A stretch of 64,000 bases of DNA, taken from contig JAQOOI010000079.1 of assembly GCA_028554645.1 (NCBI GenBank), positions 1,426,001-1,490,000 on the forward strand, given 5' to 3'. A program made the translations under genes and the position numbers. Below are positions 10,972 through 21,774 of this stretch, in pieces. The notes beneath the pieces are model-generated. The model was given only the letters and a program-made list of their open reading frames with translations. It did not search any database and was not told the origin of the DNA. This DNA is from Omphalotus guepiniiformis (lineage: Eukaryota; Basidiomycota; Agaricomycetes; Agaricales; Omphalotaceae). The stretch's first letter is position 1, and each line of letters opens with the position of its first letter.

Positions 10972-13364
10972 ATGTCAAGGACAGCGGTAGATCAGAATGA
11001 TATCGACTCTGATGCTAAAGAATATACCGGCGACGAAATCAAAACCGAGGTTTCCGCCGATGAACGAACGATGGTTGGCGGCGAGTCTTCAAATTCGTGG
11101 TTGCTTGAGGAGAAGAAACTTGTCCGCAAGTTGGACGGGCGTATCCTGCCTATCGCTTGTCTGCTTTACCTCTTTGCTTGTCAGTTGCACCTTCGTACTT
11201 TGTGGTGCAGTGGTGATTGAGCTCCTTTCTAGATCTGGACCGTTCGAACTTGGGGAATGCCCGTGTGCAAGGACTGCCAGCCGATGTACTAAATGGCGAT
11301 CCCACGGGAGTTCTCTTTGACTGGATCAACTCCGCATTCTTTTTCTCGTATGTGAGTAATATCCGAATACCACGAGCTTCAACTACTCATTTCTGCCGGT
11401 TCAGATTCTATGTCAAGTCCCTGCTACCATTCTGTCCAAGCTGGTCGCGCCTCGAATATGGCTGGCAGGTGCTGCCATTGGATGGGGCACTTGCTCTACT
11501 TTGATGGTAAATCTTCCAGCAACTCCAAGCCGTGTCAGTGCTGAGTCCTTTTATAGTCTACGGGGTTCGATTTCGGCGGCCTCATGACAACGAGAGTATT
11601 TCTGGGTATCTTCGAAGCGGGATTCGGACCAGCTATTCCTCTCTATTTCTGTATGTATTCCGAGTCGAATTCAAGAGATTCTACATAATAACGCAATCTT
11701 AGCTTTATTTTACACCAAAGCCGAAATGGGTCTTCGGGTGTGGCGTTTTTAAGCTTCAACTGCCTTATCACTCGCCCTAATAAAAAGCTCGTTCTGTTCT
11801 AGATGGCTTATTGGTTCGGTTTTGCTGCTGTGGCTGGAGCGTTCGGTGGAATTATCGCATTTGGAGTACAACACGCGGATGTTCCCTTTAATCAATGGCG
11901 GCTGCTCTTTATCGTTGAGGTGAGTACTATGCCCTAGTGCAGTACGGTGTGTCTATCAACTTCTGACACACTCTTGCCTACCTCAGGGAATTCCAGCTGT
12001 ATTGCTGGGAGTGATGACGGCATTCTTCTTGCCAGATAGACCTGAGTCGACTCATTTCTTCAACGAACGGGAGCGCGAGATAGCTATGAGTAGAATGAAT
12101 CGTGCTACCAGCGGTGACGTTGGGGCCGTGGTCACCAAGTGTAGGCTATCTTCATGTTCTGGATATTGTTGCGGTCTGATCTATAATGGCTGCTTTAGCT
12201 CACATATATCTCGCCTTCAAAGACCGGAGGGTTAGCCGTTTGTTCGCTCATTATTTAGTGACACTCACGCATTCTCTTACTTTGACAGATCTACATGGGT
12301 GGCGTAATCTATTTCGCGTTAAACTGCTCGCTTGCCTCAACTTCCGCTTTTCTACCAACCATACTTGAAACATTTGGAATTGGTATAACGCTTTGTGTCC
12401 TATGATATCCCGGCCATTGATGTCTTTGATAGCTGGTGCAAAGGCAAACTTGATGACTGTGCCGCCATACGCTGTTGCCGCAGTAGTCTTGACAATGTTC
12501 GCATTTGTATCCGATAGGCTTCAAACTCGAGGTGCGTGCTTTCCAATGAAAGTTTTGTTAGAAGAGGCTCAGATATTTCGAAGGCATCCCAATCGCTATT
12601 TCTAGCACCATCGGAGGTATTGGGTATCTGTAAGGCGTCTTATCTGTCTATAAAGTGTGCTCCCCTCATATGGATCTATCAGACTCCTTCTCACTGTCCC
12701 CAACAATAATCATGTGCGATACTTTGCGACATTCTGCATTACGAGCGGTACTTATACCAGCATTGGAGTCATCATCGCATGGTGTACGCCTCGTATTCAG
12801 CGTCATATCGCCAAGATTGCTGATTGATTCCAATGTAGTTGCTCATAATTTGGGTTCCGAGACGAAGAAAGCAACAGGCATTCCGATGTTCATGGCTATT
12901 GGCCAATGCGGGAGTGTCCTTGGTTCGCACTTGTTCCCGACCACCGATGCGCCCCGCTACATGTACGTGACATTCCACATCCTCCATTCCGCTGTCTTAG
13001 ACTCGTTTGTGAACGCAGAAAAGGATTTGCGGGTATGTGTGTAAATGCTAATTCTCCATGACTTGCGTAACAACGTGCTTCGTAGTTTGTTGTGCCCTTG
13101 AGTTATTCGGAGCCGTGTGTGCCTTAATTCTGACGGTAAGGTCTCCATATGTTGTACTTCTGCAGGATTACTTACTTGACTTCTATCTCAAGGCATCCTA
13201 CCGATGGGATAATGCTAGGAGAAACAAGAAGCATGGTATCCCGAAATTTGATTCGAGAGTGGATGTTAGCCAATATGCTGACCAGGTCTGTATTCTATCA
13301 ACCCACCCATCTCTGGATCTGACAATTTTTATCCTAGGCGCCCAATTTCCGTTACGTGCCATAA
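10972..13364 (+). CDS. MFS transporter, DAL5/anion:cation symporter family
   Basis: Starts MSRTAVDQND at ATG 10972 and ends APNFRYVP then TAA at 13362-13364, typical of this family. The gene is cut by about a dozen small introns. Joined exons give about 500 aa with 12 expected membrane helices. Signs: KLDGRILPIACLLYLFAC, the LDRSNLGNARVQGL loop after helix 1, GFGPAIPLYFSLFYTKAEMG, the DRPES loop, and a late GIPMFMAIGQCG helix. Two junctions were decided by frame: a GTGCTT donor restores RGAYFEGIPIAISSTIGGIG, and a short exon encodes KGFA. Relatives carry allantoate, nicotinate, pantothenate or similar anions into the cell; the substrate cannot be read from sequence. No clustered catabolic enzymes sit next to it. 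Confidence 0.88.
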
Positions 13365-13792
13365 CTGCCGCCCTGAGCTCGCAAGAATGGGTCATGAAGA
13401 CTTGACACGACCTTTAATTTATCAGACCTTACAGTGTACCTTACAATTTACTCGCATACCTGTATAAGAATTCCGGGCTAAATGTGACATGGTCTTACCA
13501 GATCCCTGTCTGGTGGACTTTGAGGAGAAATGTGTATTTAAAACCTTTGTCGGAGCCAATTCCATACATTATAAGCTATATTTTGGACGAGCAACCTGAG
13601 AAATTTAACATTGCATGGTTGAACGCCGATAATGTAGAGTCTTTCATGATCAAAGAGTGCACGCGTTAAGTGACTCGGTCACGTGTCGTTTTGAAGTCGC
13701 GTCGCAGGTCCGTGCGTAAGTATCCCTTTGTACTCATCCCTTTCAAGTTTTTCACTGGTGGCTCAGAGTATTCTCTTTTACCCTTACCCACC
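13365..13792. other. Intergenic region upstream of Mad3
   Basis: Short frames only (13484-13669). Likely promoter and 5' UTR of the Mad3 gene. A GTG-initiated in-frame extension runs into the Mad3 frame but is not needed. Confidence 0.5.
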
Positions 13793-15246
13793 ATGTCAAC
13801 GGACGATGTGTTCAGTGATAACTCGACAGCAATGGTTGATTGCGATGTACTTGAAGCCGCTAAAGAGAACATCCAACCTCTGGTCACCGGACGTCGAGTT
13901 ACAGCTCTTTCGTCCATCCTAGCTACTCCTCATGCCCAACGAGAGTCCAAACTGGCAGCCACTCGTAACAGACTCCGAATCAATGTTGAAATGGCACTAG
14001 ATGATGATGAAGATGATCCTTTGGAGGCGTATTGTACCTTGGTCAACTGGACACTCGAGAATTATCCTCAGGGTCACAGTGCAGAGTCAGGCTTGTTGGA
14101 GCTGTTGGAGGAAGCAACTCGTGTCTTGAAAGATAACAGAGAGGGGAAGTGGAGAGGTGAAATGAAATATCTGAAGCTCTGGATGCTTTATGCCAGCTTT
14201 GTCGAGAAGCCCACTATCATCTATCGGTTTTTAATCGCAAATGACATAGGCACGGAGTTTGGGATCTTGTACGAGGAGCTCGCGGCTATCCTGGAACGTG
14301 ATGGGAGGTGAGTATAATCCAGCTTCATATCTTACTAGAGCTCAGTGTTGTATCCACATGCTCTGCAGAAGGAAGGAAGCCGACGATATATACTCTTTAG
14401 GCATAGCCAGGAAAGCGTCGCCACTAGACCATCTCAAGGGCAGGTACTCCGACTTCCAGAAACGTATGATGTCTTCTCCACTCCCTGCCGTCACTCCTTC
14501 TGCCGCGCCAGTCACGTCAACCACGAGAAGAGCATTGGCCACGACTTCCTCAACTGCGCCCATTCCAACTCCTATTCCCTCTTCCACTCGACAGACGCGT
14601 GCACCATCCGTTTCAAATGCACCTCTTCAAGTATTTGTCGACCCTACAGGCTCAGCAGCACAATCCGCTGAACTGGAAACAAATGCGTGGCCTGACATTG
14701 GTACTCGCAAATCGCGCATCAAGGAGAATATACCAGGGTCGAAAAAGCTTGCTGGGTCTACTATCAAACAAGCTGGAAAGACAAAGAGACTTGCGAGCTC
14801 ATCGACGTCAAAGATCGTGCCGTATAGAGATCCTGGTCCAGACGACATGCCACCGCCACCAGTTCCTCCGGCTTCTGGTTCTAGCTCCAAGAAGAACGTA
14901 GAAACGGTGGCAAGTACTCCTGTGAAGAAGAGCTCGTTCACTATCTTTGTCGATAACGAGGAATCCGACACAAAGGCAACGATTCCTGCGACACCCAAGT
15001 TTACGCCGTTCCGTGACGAGGTAAATAAGGATTCCATCTTCTAGAGAATGGCGGTGCTGAATCCAGTTTTCTCTCTTCTAGTCTGCGACAAGTTCCTCAT
15101 CAGGAAGGAGTACTACTGTTGTACCTGACTCTGTTATGAAGCTGAAAAAGGGGGATGTACAGTCAGCGACTCCTACATCCGAGGCTGAAGCTCTGAGGAA
15201 AGATCCCCTGAAAAACTATGGAGCTGTAGCGGCCCTTGGGGACTAG
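13793..15246 (+). CDS. MAD3: Spindle checkpoint protein Mad3 (BubR1-like, no kinase)
   Basis: Exons 13793-14307, 14369-15020 and 15082-15246 are phase-consistent and give 443 aa. Residues about 20-30 carry a first KEN box (AAKENIQPLV). Then comes the Mad3/BUB1 homology region 1, a TPR-like fold (DPLEAYCTLVNWTLENYPQG; KYLKLWMLYASFVEKP; ILYEELAAILERDGRRKEAD; YSLGIARKASPLDHLKGRY). A second KEN box (RKSRIKENIPGS) lies near residue 300. The C-terminus is low-complexity and the protein ends with no kinase domain, so it is Mad3-type rather than Bub1-type. In the mitotic checkpoint complex the first KEN box blocks Cdc20 on the APC/C. The start has an ACC-ATG context. A proline-rich patch MPPPPVPPAS follows the second KEN box. 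Confidence 0.92.
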
Positions 15247-16724
15247 GTGGAAAGCTGTCATCTATGCGTTTATGTTTCTTCTGGTACTTAGCCTGACTGA
15301 TGGTAGTTTAGATTGTACCCTCCCAGTGCGGTAGTTATATGGTTGTTCTGATTCTTTGTCTTGCTTTTACTATACATCCTTGTACTTGTTTCTTGGTAGT
15401 TGTATACAATTTATGCAGAATCAAAGTGGCCTTTGAATGATCTTCCTACCGCTAAATTGCAAGTAAACCTACTAATCATGCCTTTGCTTTGAACTTCAAC
15501 GAGTTCTGTTGAAATTGTAGGTTGGTCAGCGATTGACTTTCGCTCATCCTTCTTTCTCCTGTTCATTTCCACCACCTAAATTCTATATCATGCGGAATTC
15601 GTTGAGTTTTTTCCTGCGCTTTTTATGTCTACACGCCTTTCAGACAAAACCTCGGAGAACTCCATCGATAACGGCGAGACTTCTACATACACCTACACTT
15701 GCACTTCCAAATTGCTACATAGAAGGTGAAATCAACTTCCGTCCGCGACGACTTCTGAAATAACGGCCACTCAACGACTATCTTCGGACGATGTACTTTG
15801 CATTCTCGCCGCCTTCTGTTCTCGCAAGGACTTGCTCTCGAAGTGAAGAACAAGGTCTCTTTCCGAAGCACTGATGGGGAGGCGAGAAAGGTTTACACAC
15901 ACGGAGGATCTTTGACTGCGACGACAACTTTGATAGGCTGAATTTTACCAACGACTTAATAAACGGCAGTCCATCGAATCCTCTGTCATGCCTGGAAATT
16001 TTCAGTTCTTTTCAGTCTTATTTCTCGCTTCATTGGTCGACCTTCTTGTGCTGTTGACACTGACGGTCGCTCCCCAGAACGTGATTGAATGTTGGTGCGT
16101 ATCCTTGAAGCCACGGCCACGTTCAAACTGTTGAATGATCTTGGAATGGTACAGATCCCGCTAGAGGATACCTCTTTTTTACTGAATTTTTCGAGTACAG
16201 GTTGCAGTACTAGGGTGCAGTAGAGACCGTTGGCAGCGTAACCACTTCGGCGTCGTCGGGCGTTGCCGATGCGGGTCATTCTCTATATGCTCTCTTCGGA
16301 CGCTAACAACTCCTGAATGGTTATGGAATGCCAAGTACGTGACTCTCATGTCTACTAGCATTTACACCAGCTCCGAGGATGTGAGCTAACAAACAATGAT
16401 TACAGCCTACCCAACTGGCCGCGATTCGGATTCGGGAAGCTTCTGAACAGATCGCTTTAAGCATCTGCTGCTTCATTAGTTCGAGACCTGCATTTAGCAT
16501 GACGTGTGGAACCATACATACGTATAGCCTGATGGCCAAAACCCTAAGGCAACCTCATCAATACAGTTGCTCCGAAAGAGGGGGGTTTATATACTGCATA
16601 GAATGTGCCAACGCGGAAGTACAAGTATTCTCAATCCTTGGCGAGTTTCCCTCCCGTTTTCGTGGCACTCCTCTCTCGCATCTGAAGAACGGCTTTCCAG
16701 CATAAGCTAGTATTTCTTGTGAAT
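15247..16724. other. About 1.5 kb without a resolvable gene
   Basis: Contains two short leader-like frames on the plus strand, MRNSLSFFLRFLCLHAFQ near 15591 and MPGNFQFFSVLFLASLVDLL at 15988, each hydrophobic. No splice chain to a complete protein was found. The first part holds the Mad3 3' UTR. Confidence 0.5.
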
Positions 16725-17251
16725 ATGCGTTTCTGGATTGCGATAGACGTCCTACTTCTCGCCGCCGCCGCCCCTATTACTTTTGGACGTCCAACCCCTT
16801 CATCCTCCGCTGTCTCTGTACCAGATGCATCACAGCCTGGAAGTTCCGTTTCCGATACTCTCGCGTCCCAGGGGAATGTGTCTTCTCATTCTAACCACAT
16901 CGTATCGAAACGGAAGACAGTATCGCTGGACGATGCTTACGACGAAAATACATTGAAGGACCTTACAGGCAGTCTGTGCGTACTATGGTTATTCTAGTAT
17001 CATCGTGGTCTAAGTGCTATCATGATACAGGCAAAATGCGATACCTAAAGGTGACGAGTCCCTAGTAACAAAGGTGGCACGTAAACCCTCACATCGTCGT
17101 GCTATCCGTCGGTACGTCTATTCAATGGTTGGTGTGTCTCTCGAGCTGTGAAATTGACTTTGGCATCATGTCGGAGTCGACACCCATAGAGCATAGGCTT
17201 TCGCCGACTGCAGTTCTCTTGATCATTTATTGGATTCTTATTGGGATGTAA
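16725..17251 (+). CDS. Small secreted or membrane-anchored protein of unknown function
   Basis: Three exons, 16725-16975, 17031-17111 and 17197-17251, all phase-consistent, give 128 aa. The N-terminus MRFWIAIDVLLLAAAAPITF is a clear signal peptide, ending before GRPTPSSS. The middle is Ser/Thr/Pro-rich with NVSS (possible N-glycosylation), then a dibasic VSKRKT site. A basic stretch (KVARKPSHRRAIRR) precedes a C-terminal hydrophobic tail, LSPTAVLLIIYWILIGM. That tail could be a transmembrane anchor or a GPI-type signal. The frame preceding the ATG begins with GTG and is not the start. No family recognised. The gene stands alone in a sparse region. Confidence 0.62.
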
Positions 17252-18903
17252 TTTACGGTGGTAGGTGAATGGATTGTTCAATTTATAGATCGCAAATTGA
17301 CCACTCTGAATCGCGTCTTGTCACTTAGGTAGTCTCGGGCTGGGACTGGATTTCATGTATATATAGCTTCGAAGCTTTATGATGGATTATGTAGGAATGA
17401 TTTCATGAGATAGATAGATTAACTCATATGTCGGTATGAATTGTACGAATTGTATCTAGATGCTTTAGACTTTGTTTATGAAAAGTTCTTGGTGGCTCCT
17501 TGGTGGTTCCCTACTTATGCGAGCGGATTTTATATACAGTAGCAGATAATGAGGCTGTAATGAGTAAGGTCGTCAAACGAACAGGAATAGCGGGTGTTCT
17601 CAACTCCTATCGTCTATTCTGGTTTACAGGGGCCAATCAAGCAGTACGGAACTAGAATGCTTCTAAGTACGAAGATTGTTTACCTGGTGCTCTTAGCAGC
17701 GCAATGAGCCGGCCCCAGGCCGGCCCTAATGTGTATACCACCCACTGAGCCTGGAAAAAACAACCGACACGCAAGATGCACGCAGGCTCAATGATTCAAC
17801 CCAGGAAAGGATTGCTCTAGTCCTCAATGAATTCAAGAGCCTTGGCAAAAAGGCTCAACAAGGCAATCTACACCTCATGTTTGGCAACTAGCTTGAAGCT
17901 TTGAAGGTTCAAACGTTCAACCTTTGCAATTTTGTTCAAGGGGCGGCCGGGGCATGGTCACGACGAGGCTCAGCGTCGTCGACCTCATTGACAGGTTCTT
18001 ATGTCCACGTACGCCTCACTTTTGAACATCTTCTCATTTCTCAAGCTTCAAGCTGGAATTGCCATCGTCTGCCGCTTGTGTCTTTGTGACAGCCACTTCT
18101 GACTTTTGGGGCCTTCGTTCTTGTACAAGAGGCACCTTGTGCATGTGCATGAGGCTTAACTCGAGTAACAAAAGGCTCAATAAAGGCTTTCAGTTCTTGG
18201 ACACCAGATCGGTTGCTTTCGGACGGTTTTTTTGTCTATTCTTACCACAAACAATAGGACAGACTATAGGACCTAAATGGGTACTACTCTACTCACACGA
18301 TGAATACGCAATTGTCTAGTGCTCCGTGTATGTTCAAGCTGACAGTTTTTCCTTTGATATGTAGTTGAGGTGATTCTGTGTGACAGCGGCGCCCTCGGGA
18401 TGTGTTTTGCTCAATGGTACGATACGTATGTCGTAACATGTCAATGAATGCCACCTGATGTGTATCGTTCCGTGCAAAGAGGACTACTGGCTTCACAGTG
18501 CTCGAGGATTGTCAACCGGTCTGTGCCGGTAACACTGTGAGCAACGGAGGGATGGATAGAAAGACATTCGTAGACATACTTTGTTCTTTCTGCACGAGTT
18601 TGTAGCTTCTTCCATCTACATCAATGAAATCAATTTACTCGACTTCATAAATGAAAACTTTCGCTACTTGAAGCTTGCTTGTGTGCTGAAAGAGTGGCGT
18701 TTGTTGTTCGTGATGGGGAGAAAGATGCTTACCTAATACGTTGGGACTTTTTTTCGCCCCTCGACCATTGGTGTGCCGCAGGGCTTCACGCCTGGCTGTC
18801 CTTATATCTGTGCCGTACTTTCACGTACATAGTGTACAGACACTTCTTTCTTTTCTTCTCTCTCCTGCTTTGACGGTGCTATCGACGTCCGATAAATATC
18901 AAG
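17252..18903. other. About 1.65 kb without a resolvable gene
   Basis: No coding chain, tRNA or transposon end was found. The stretch 17830-18190 has repeated AAGGCTCAA-type words and several short frames with no motifs. The 3' end is the probable promoter of the Rrm4-like gene. Confidence 0.5.
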
Positions 18904-21774
18904 ATGGATCCAAGCTACCAGGCGGCGCCATCTCAAGGCAGTGAGCCTCACCCATACCTCCACGAACCATTGCTGCATATTTCGAATCTTCCACCTTATG
19001 TGTCTGACGAAAACCTTGCAACGGCGCTGCTTACATGTGGGCCTTTTAGACCCAAGATTGCAAGAGACGGGTCGAGCAACCCTCTGAGTGGGACTATTGA
19101 ATTTAAGTTTCTCGAAAAAGGTGAGGCACCTGATTTCATATCCTAGTCTTATCTGACAAATTTTTTTGTAGCCGAGAAGGCTTTGGCCACGCTTCAGTCG
19201 CGCCCCATTCCTGGCCTGCAGCCACCCGTGCAGCTCGTGCTTTCTCCTTATCCGCCCACCAATCCACCCACACCTCTTCCACCCCCTTCTGCTCTCCCTC
19301 GTCTTGTGAAACATCTTCCGATGGGTTACTCTGACTCTCAGTTATATGATCTATTTCGTCCTTTTGGTGCCCTCGCGTCTGTCAGGACTCAGACTCACTT
19401 TGGACCAGATACAGGCATGATCGAGTTCTGGAATGAAGATGACGCGCGAAGGGCTGAGGAGGCCATGCATTGTGCTGATATAGAAGGTCAAAATATTGCT
19501 GTTCAAATCTACCAACCACGCAGAGCGAGTAGTGGCATACCCGAATTCAACACCAATGCGCCTACCTTCGTGCCTTCTGCTTCCGTCTACGCATACCCAA
19601 CCACGTACTCTCCTCCTCGCCCGCACCCCTATAGCCCAAGGAGCAATGTGTCTCCTATCCCGCACTTTGTTCATGGTCCTGGTCAGCAAGTGCAGCTAGC
19701 GCCCCCGACTGGCCCCGGCTCAACCAGTCATAGTGGTCTGATTGATCCTTGTAATCTTTTCTGCAAAGTAAGACTTCAGGATACCCCCAACTTCATGTAC
19801 TAACTCTGCTTCTCAGAACCTTGATCCCGAGATCGACTCTAATGGGCTCTTCACACATTTTCGTCGGGTAAGAATACACGTTTTTCCCCTTCAAGTCTTC
19901 TAATCATAATCATGCCTCCCAAGTTCGGTCAAATTGTTAGGTATGTCATGAGTTTGCTTAATGTGATTGCCAGTGGGTGCTGAAGCCTTTTGTATTGCAG
20001 TGCTCGTGTCATGCGAACAGAGAGCGGTGAAAGTCGAGGATTTGGATTCGTGTCGTACCAAGCTCCAGATCAAGGTATGTTTTCGTTTTTTGTGTGTGCC
20101 ATTTTCGCCACACTTGCTTTTCAATCTTATATCGTCTCTAACTATGTGGATGATCTATAGCTGCTGCTGCAATGCATGCAATGAATGGCGCCCAGCTCGG
20201 CTCTAAGCAAGTAGTCGTTCGTCTACACGAACCTAAGCAGCTTCGACAAGAGAAGCTCGCGCAGCGATTTGGCGGTGGCAATGGCCATCCGAGATCTGCC
20301 AGCGGCGCAACCAGCCCGACCGCAAGTGAGGGCGGGGAGAGCTCATATGCTGCTGGGTGGGGAAGTCCTAGCCCAAGAAATCGTTCACTAGGTTTGGGCT
20401 CGCCTGTTGGAGGCCTTGATAGACCTGAAAGAGGTAGAAGGGGCAGCGGAAGCTACTATAATGTATGTTACCCAGATTTTGATAAGCGGTCTGGAAACTG
20501 ATTTCCTTTGTCCCCTTGACTAGGCTGCGCTTACCGGTACTCTCAACCTGCCTATGCGCTATGACGACCTCGCGGCGCTTTCGCCTGTTGTGCGCAAAGA
20601 AGTTTTGACCGGAGAGTTAAGTCGACGCGTGAAGGGCTTGGGCTCGGTGGCTCCGAATGATGTGGACTCTATCGTGGAAGCCCTCGTCGCCGTGTCTTTG
20701 AGTGAAGTTGTACAAACAATTGAGGACCCTGAAAAGCTCACGCAGCAAGTCCAAGCCATTCAATCCTCTCGGAAAGCACCAGGATCGCCTTCTCCGTCTC
20801 CCCCAGAATTCGAAAAGTCGTCATCGCGGAGTGCGTCAACCTCACAGGATTCGCGCTTGTTGGATCCCAATGCATTGGCTGCTACGGCAAGTGCGCCGGA
20901 ACACCCATCTACACCTATATCCGTCAATGCCTCCCTTTCTACTCCGCCTCGCACCTCGTCACCCTCTGGTTCTGTGCCACCGACATCAGAGCGCGACAGG
21001 ATGCTTGCGGCTGTAAATAAATTCGAGTCAAGCAAACAGGAAGAGCTCACCGACCTGCTCATGTCTCTGCCTAAACGCGAGCGAGCAATGTGCCTGTTCA
21101 ACATGGAAGTTTTGCGTGCCAAGCTCGCCGATGCAAAGATTGTGCTAGAAAGCGAAGAGGAGGAACCAGAACAGCCTGCGGTTATTCCTCCTGTTCCAGT
21201 AACGCCTCAGAACAAGAAGACGATTCCTCGTGCGTCAGAGGAGTCACCGCAGACGCCAGACTTGTCTTCACGTGGACCCTCTGCGACGGCGTCCCCGCTG
21301 CCTGGTACACCTGCTGGTACGACGTACTCGATTGCGTCTTTGGCTAAGCTTCCTGCTGCAGAAATCATTCGGATTACTTCGTCGAATGCAGTGCTGCCTG
21401 TTCCAAGGGCGGATCCGCTTGTAGTGCAGGCGACTGATGAGTTCATTGATGGACTGTTGGATAAGGCACCCCAGATGCAGAAGCAGCAATTGGGCGATAA
21501 ATTGTCAGTTTCTTGATCTTGTTAGCGTGTAAGTTGGATTTCTGAAGGTCGTTTTTAATAGGTTCAAGGTGATCAAGTCTTTCGGGATCAAGTCAGCGGT
21601 CAGTTAACTTTTAATTGTATATGCTCTCCAAGATCTGACACGCCTGTTCCTTAGCCCAAGGTTACTATCGCCCTTCTTGATCAAGAAGATTTGAGAGCTT
21701 TGGCGCACCTCATGAACAGCTACCCCTCAGTTTTGAAAGACAAAGCTCAGGGTGTGCTGCCTGTCAGCAAATAA
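18904..21774 (+). CDS. Rrm4-like RNA-binding protein (3 RRMs plus C-terminal MLLE-type modules)
   Basis: Nine exons: 18904-19120, 19172-19767, 19817-19867, 19924-19940, 20001-20074, 20161-20462, 20524-21503, 21562-21598 and 21655-21774. All phases close, giving 797 aa. RRM1 (LLHISNLPPYVSDENLATAL) and RRM2 (LPRLVKHLPMGYSDSQLYDL) are followed by a Pro/Tyr-rich linker. RRM3 has NLFCKNLDPEIDS and the RNP1-like sequence RGFGFVSY. The second half has three MLLE-like helical modules (LSRRVKGLGSVAPNDVDSIV; NKFESSKQEELTDLLMSL; FKVIKSFGIKSAPKVTIALL). This layout, and a length close to 790 aa, match Ustilago maydis Rrm4, which carries mRNAs on motile early endosomes. Exon 4 is 17 nt. Endosomal function is inferred by homology. 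A PABP is unlikely: the RRM number and MLLE number do not fit. Confidence 0.82.
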
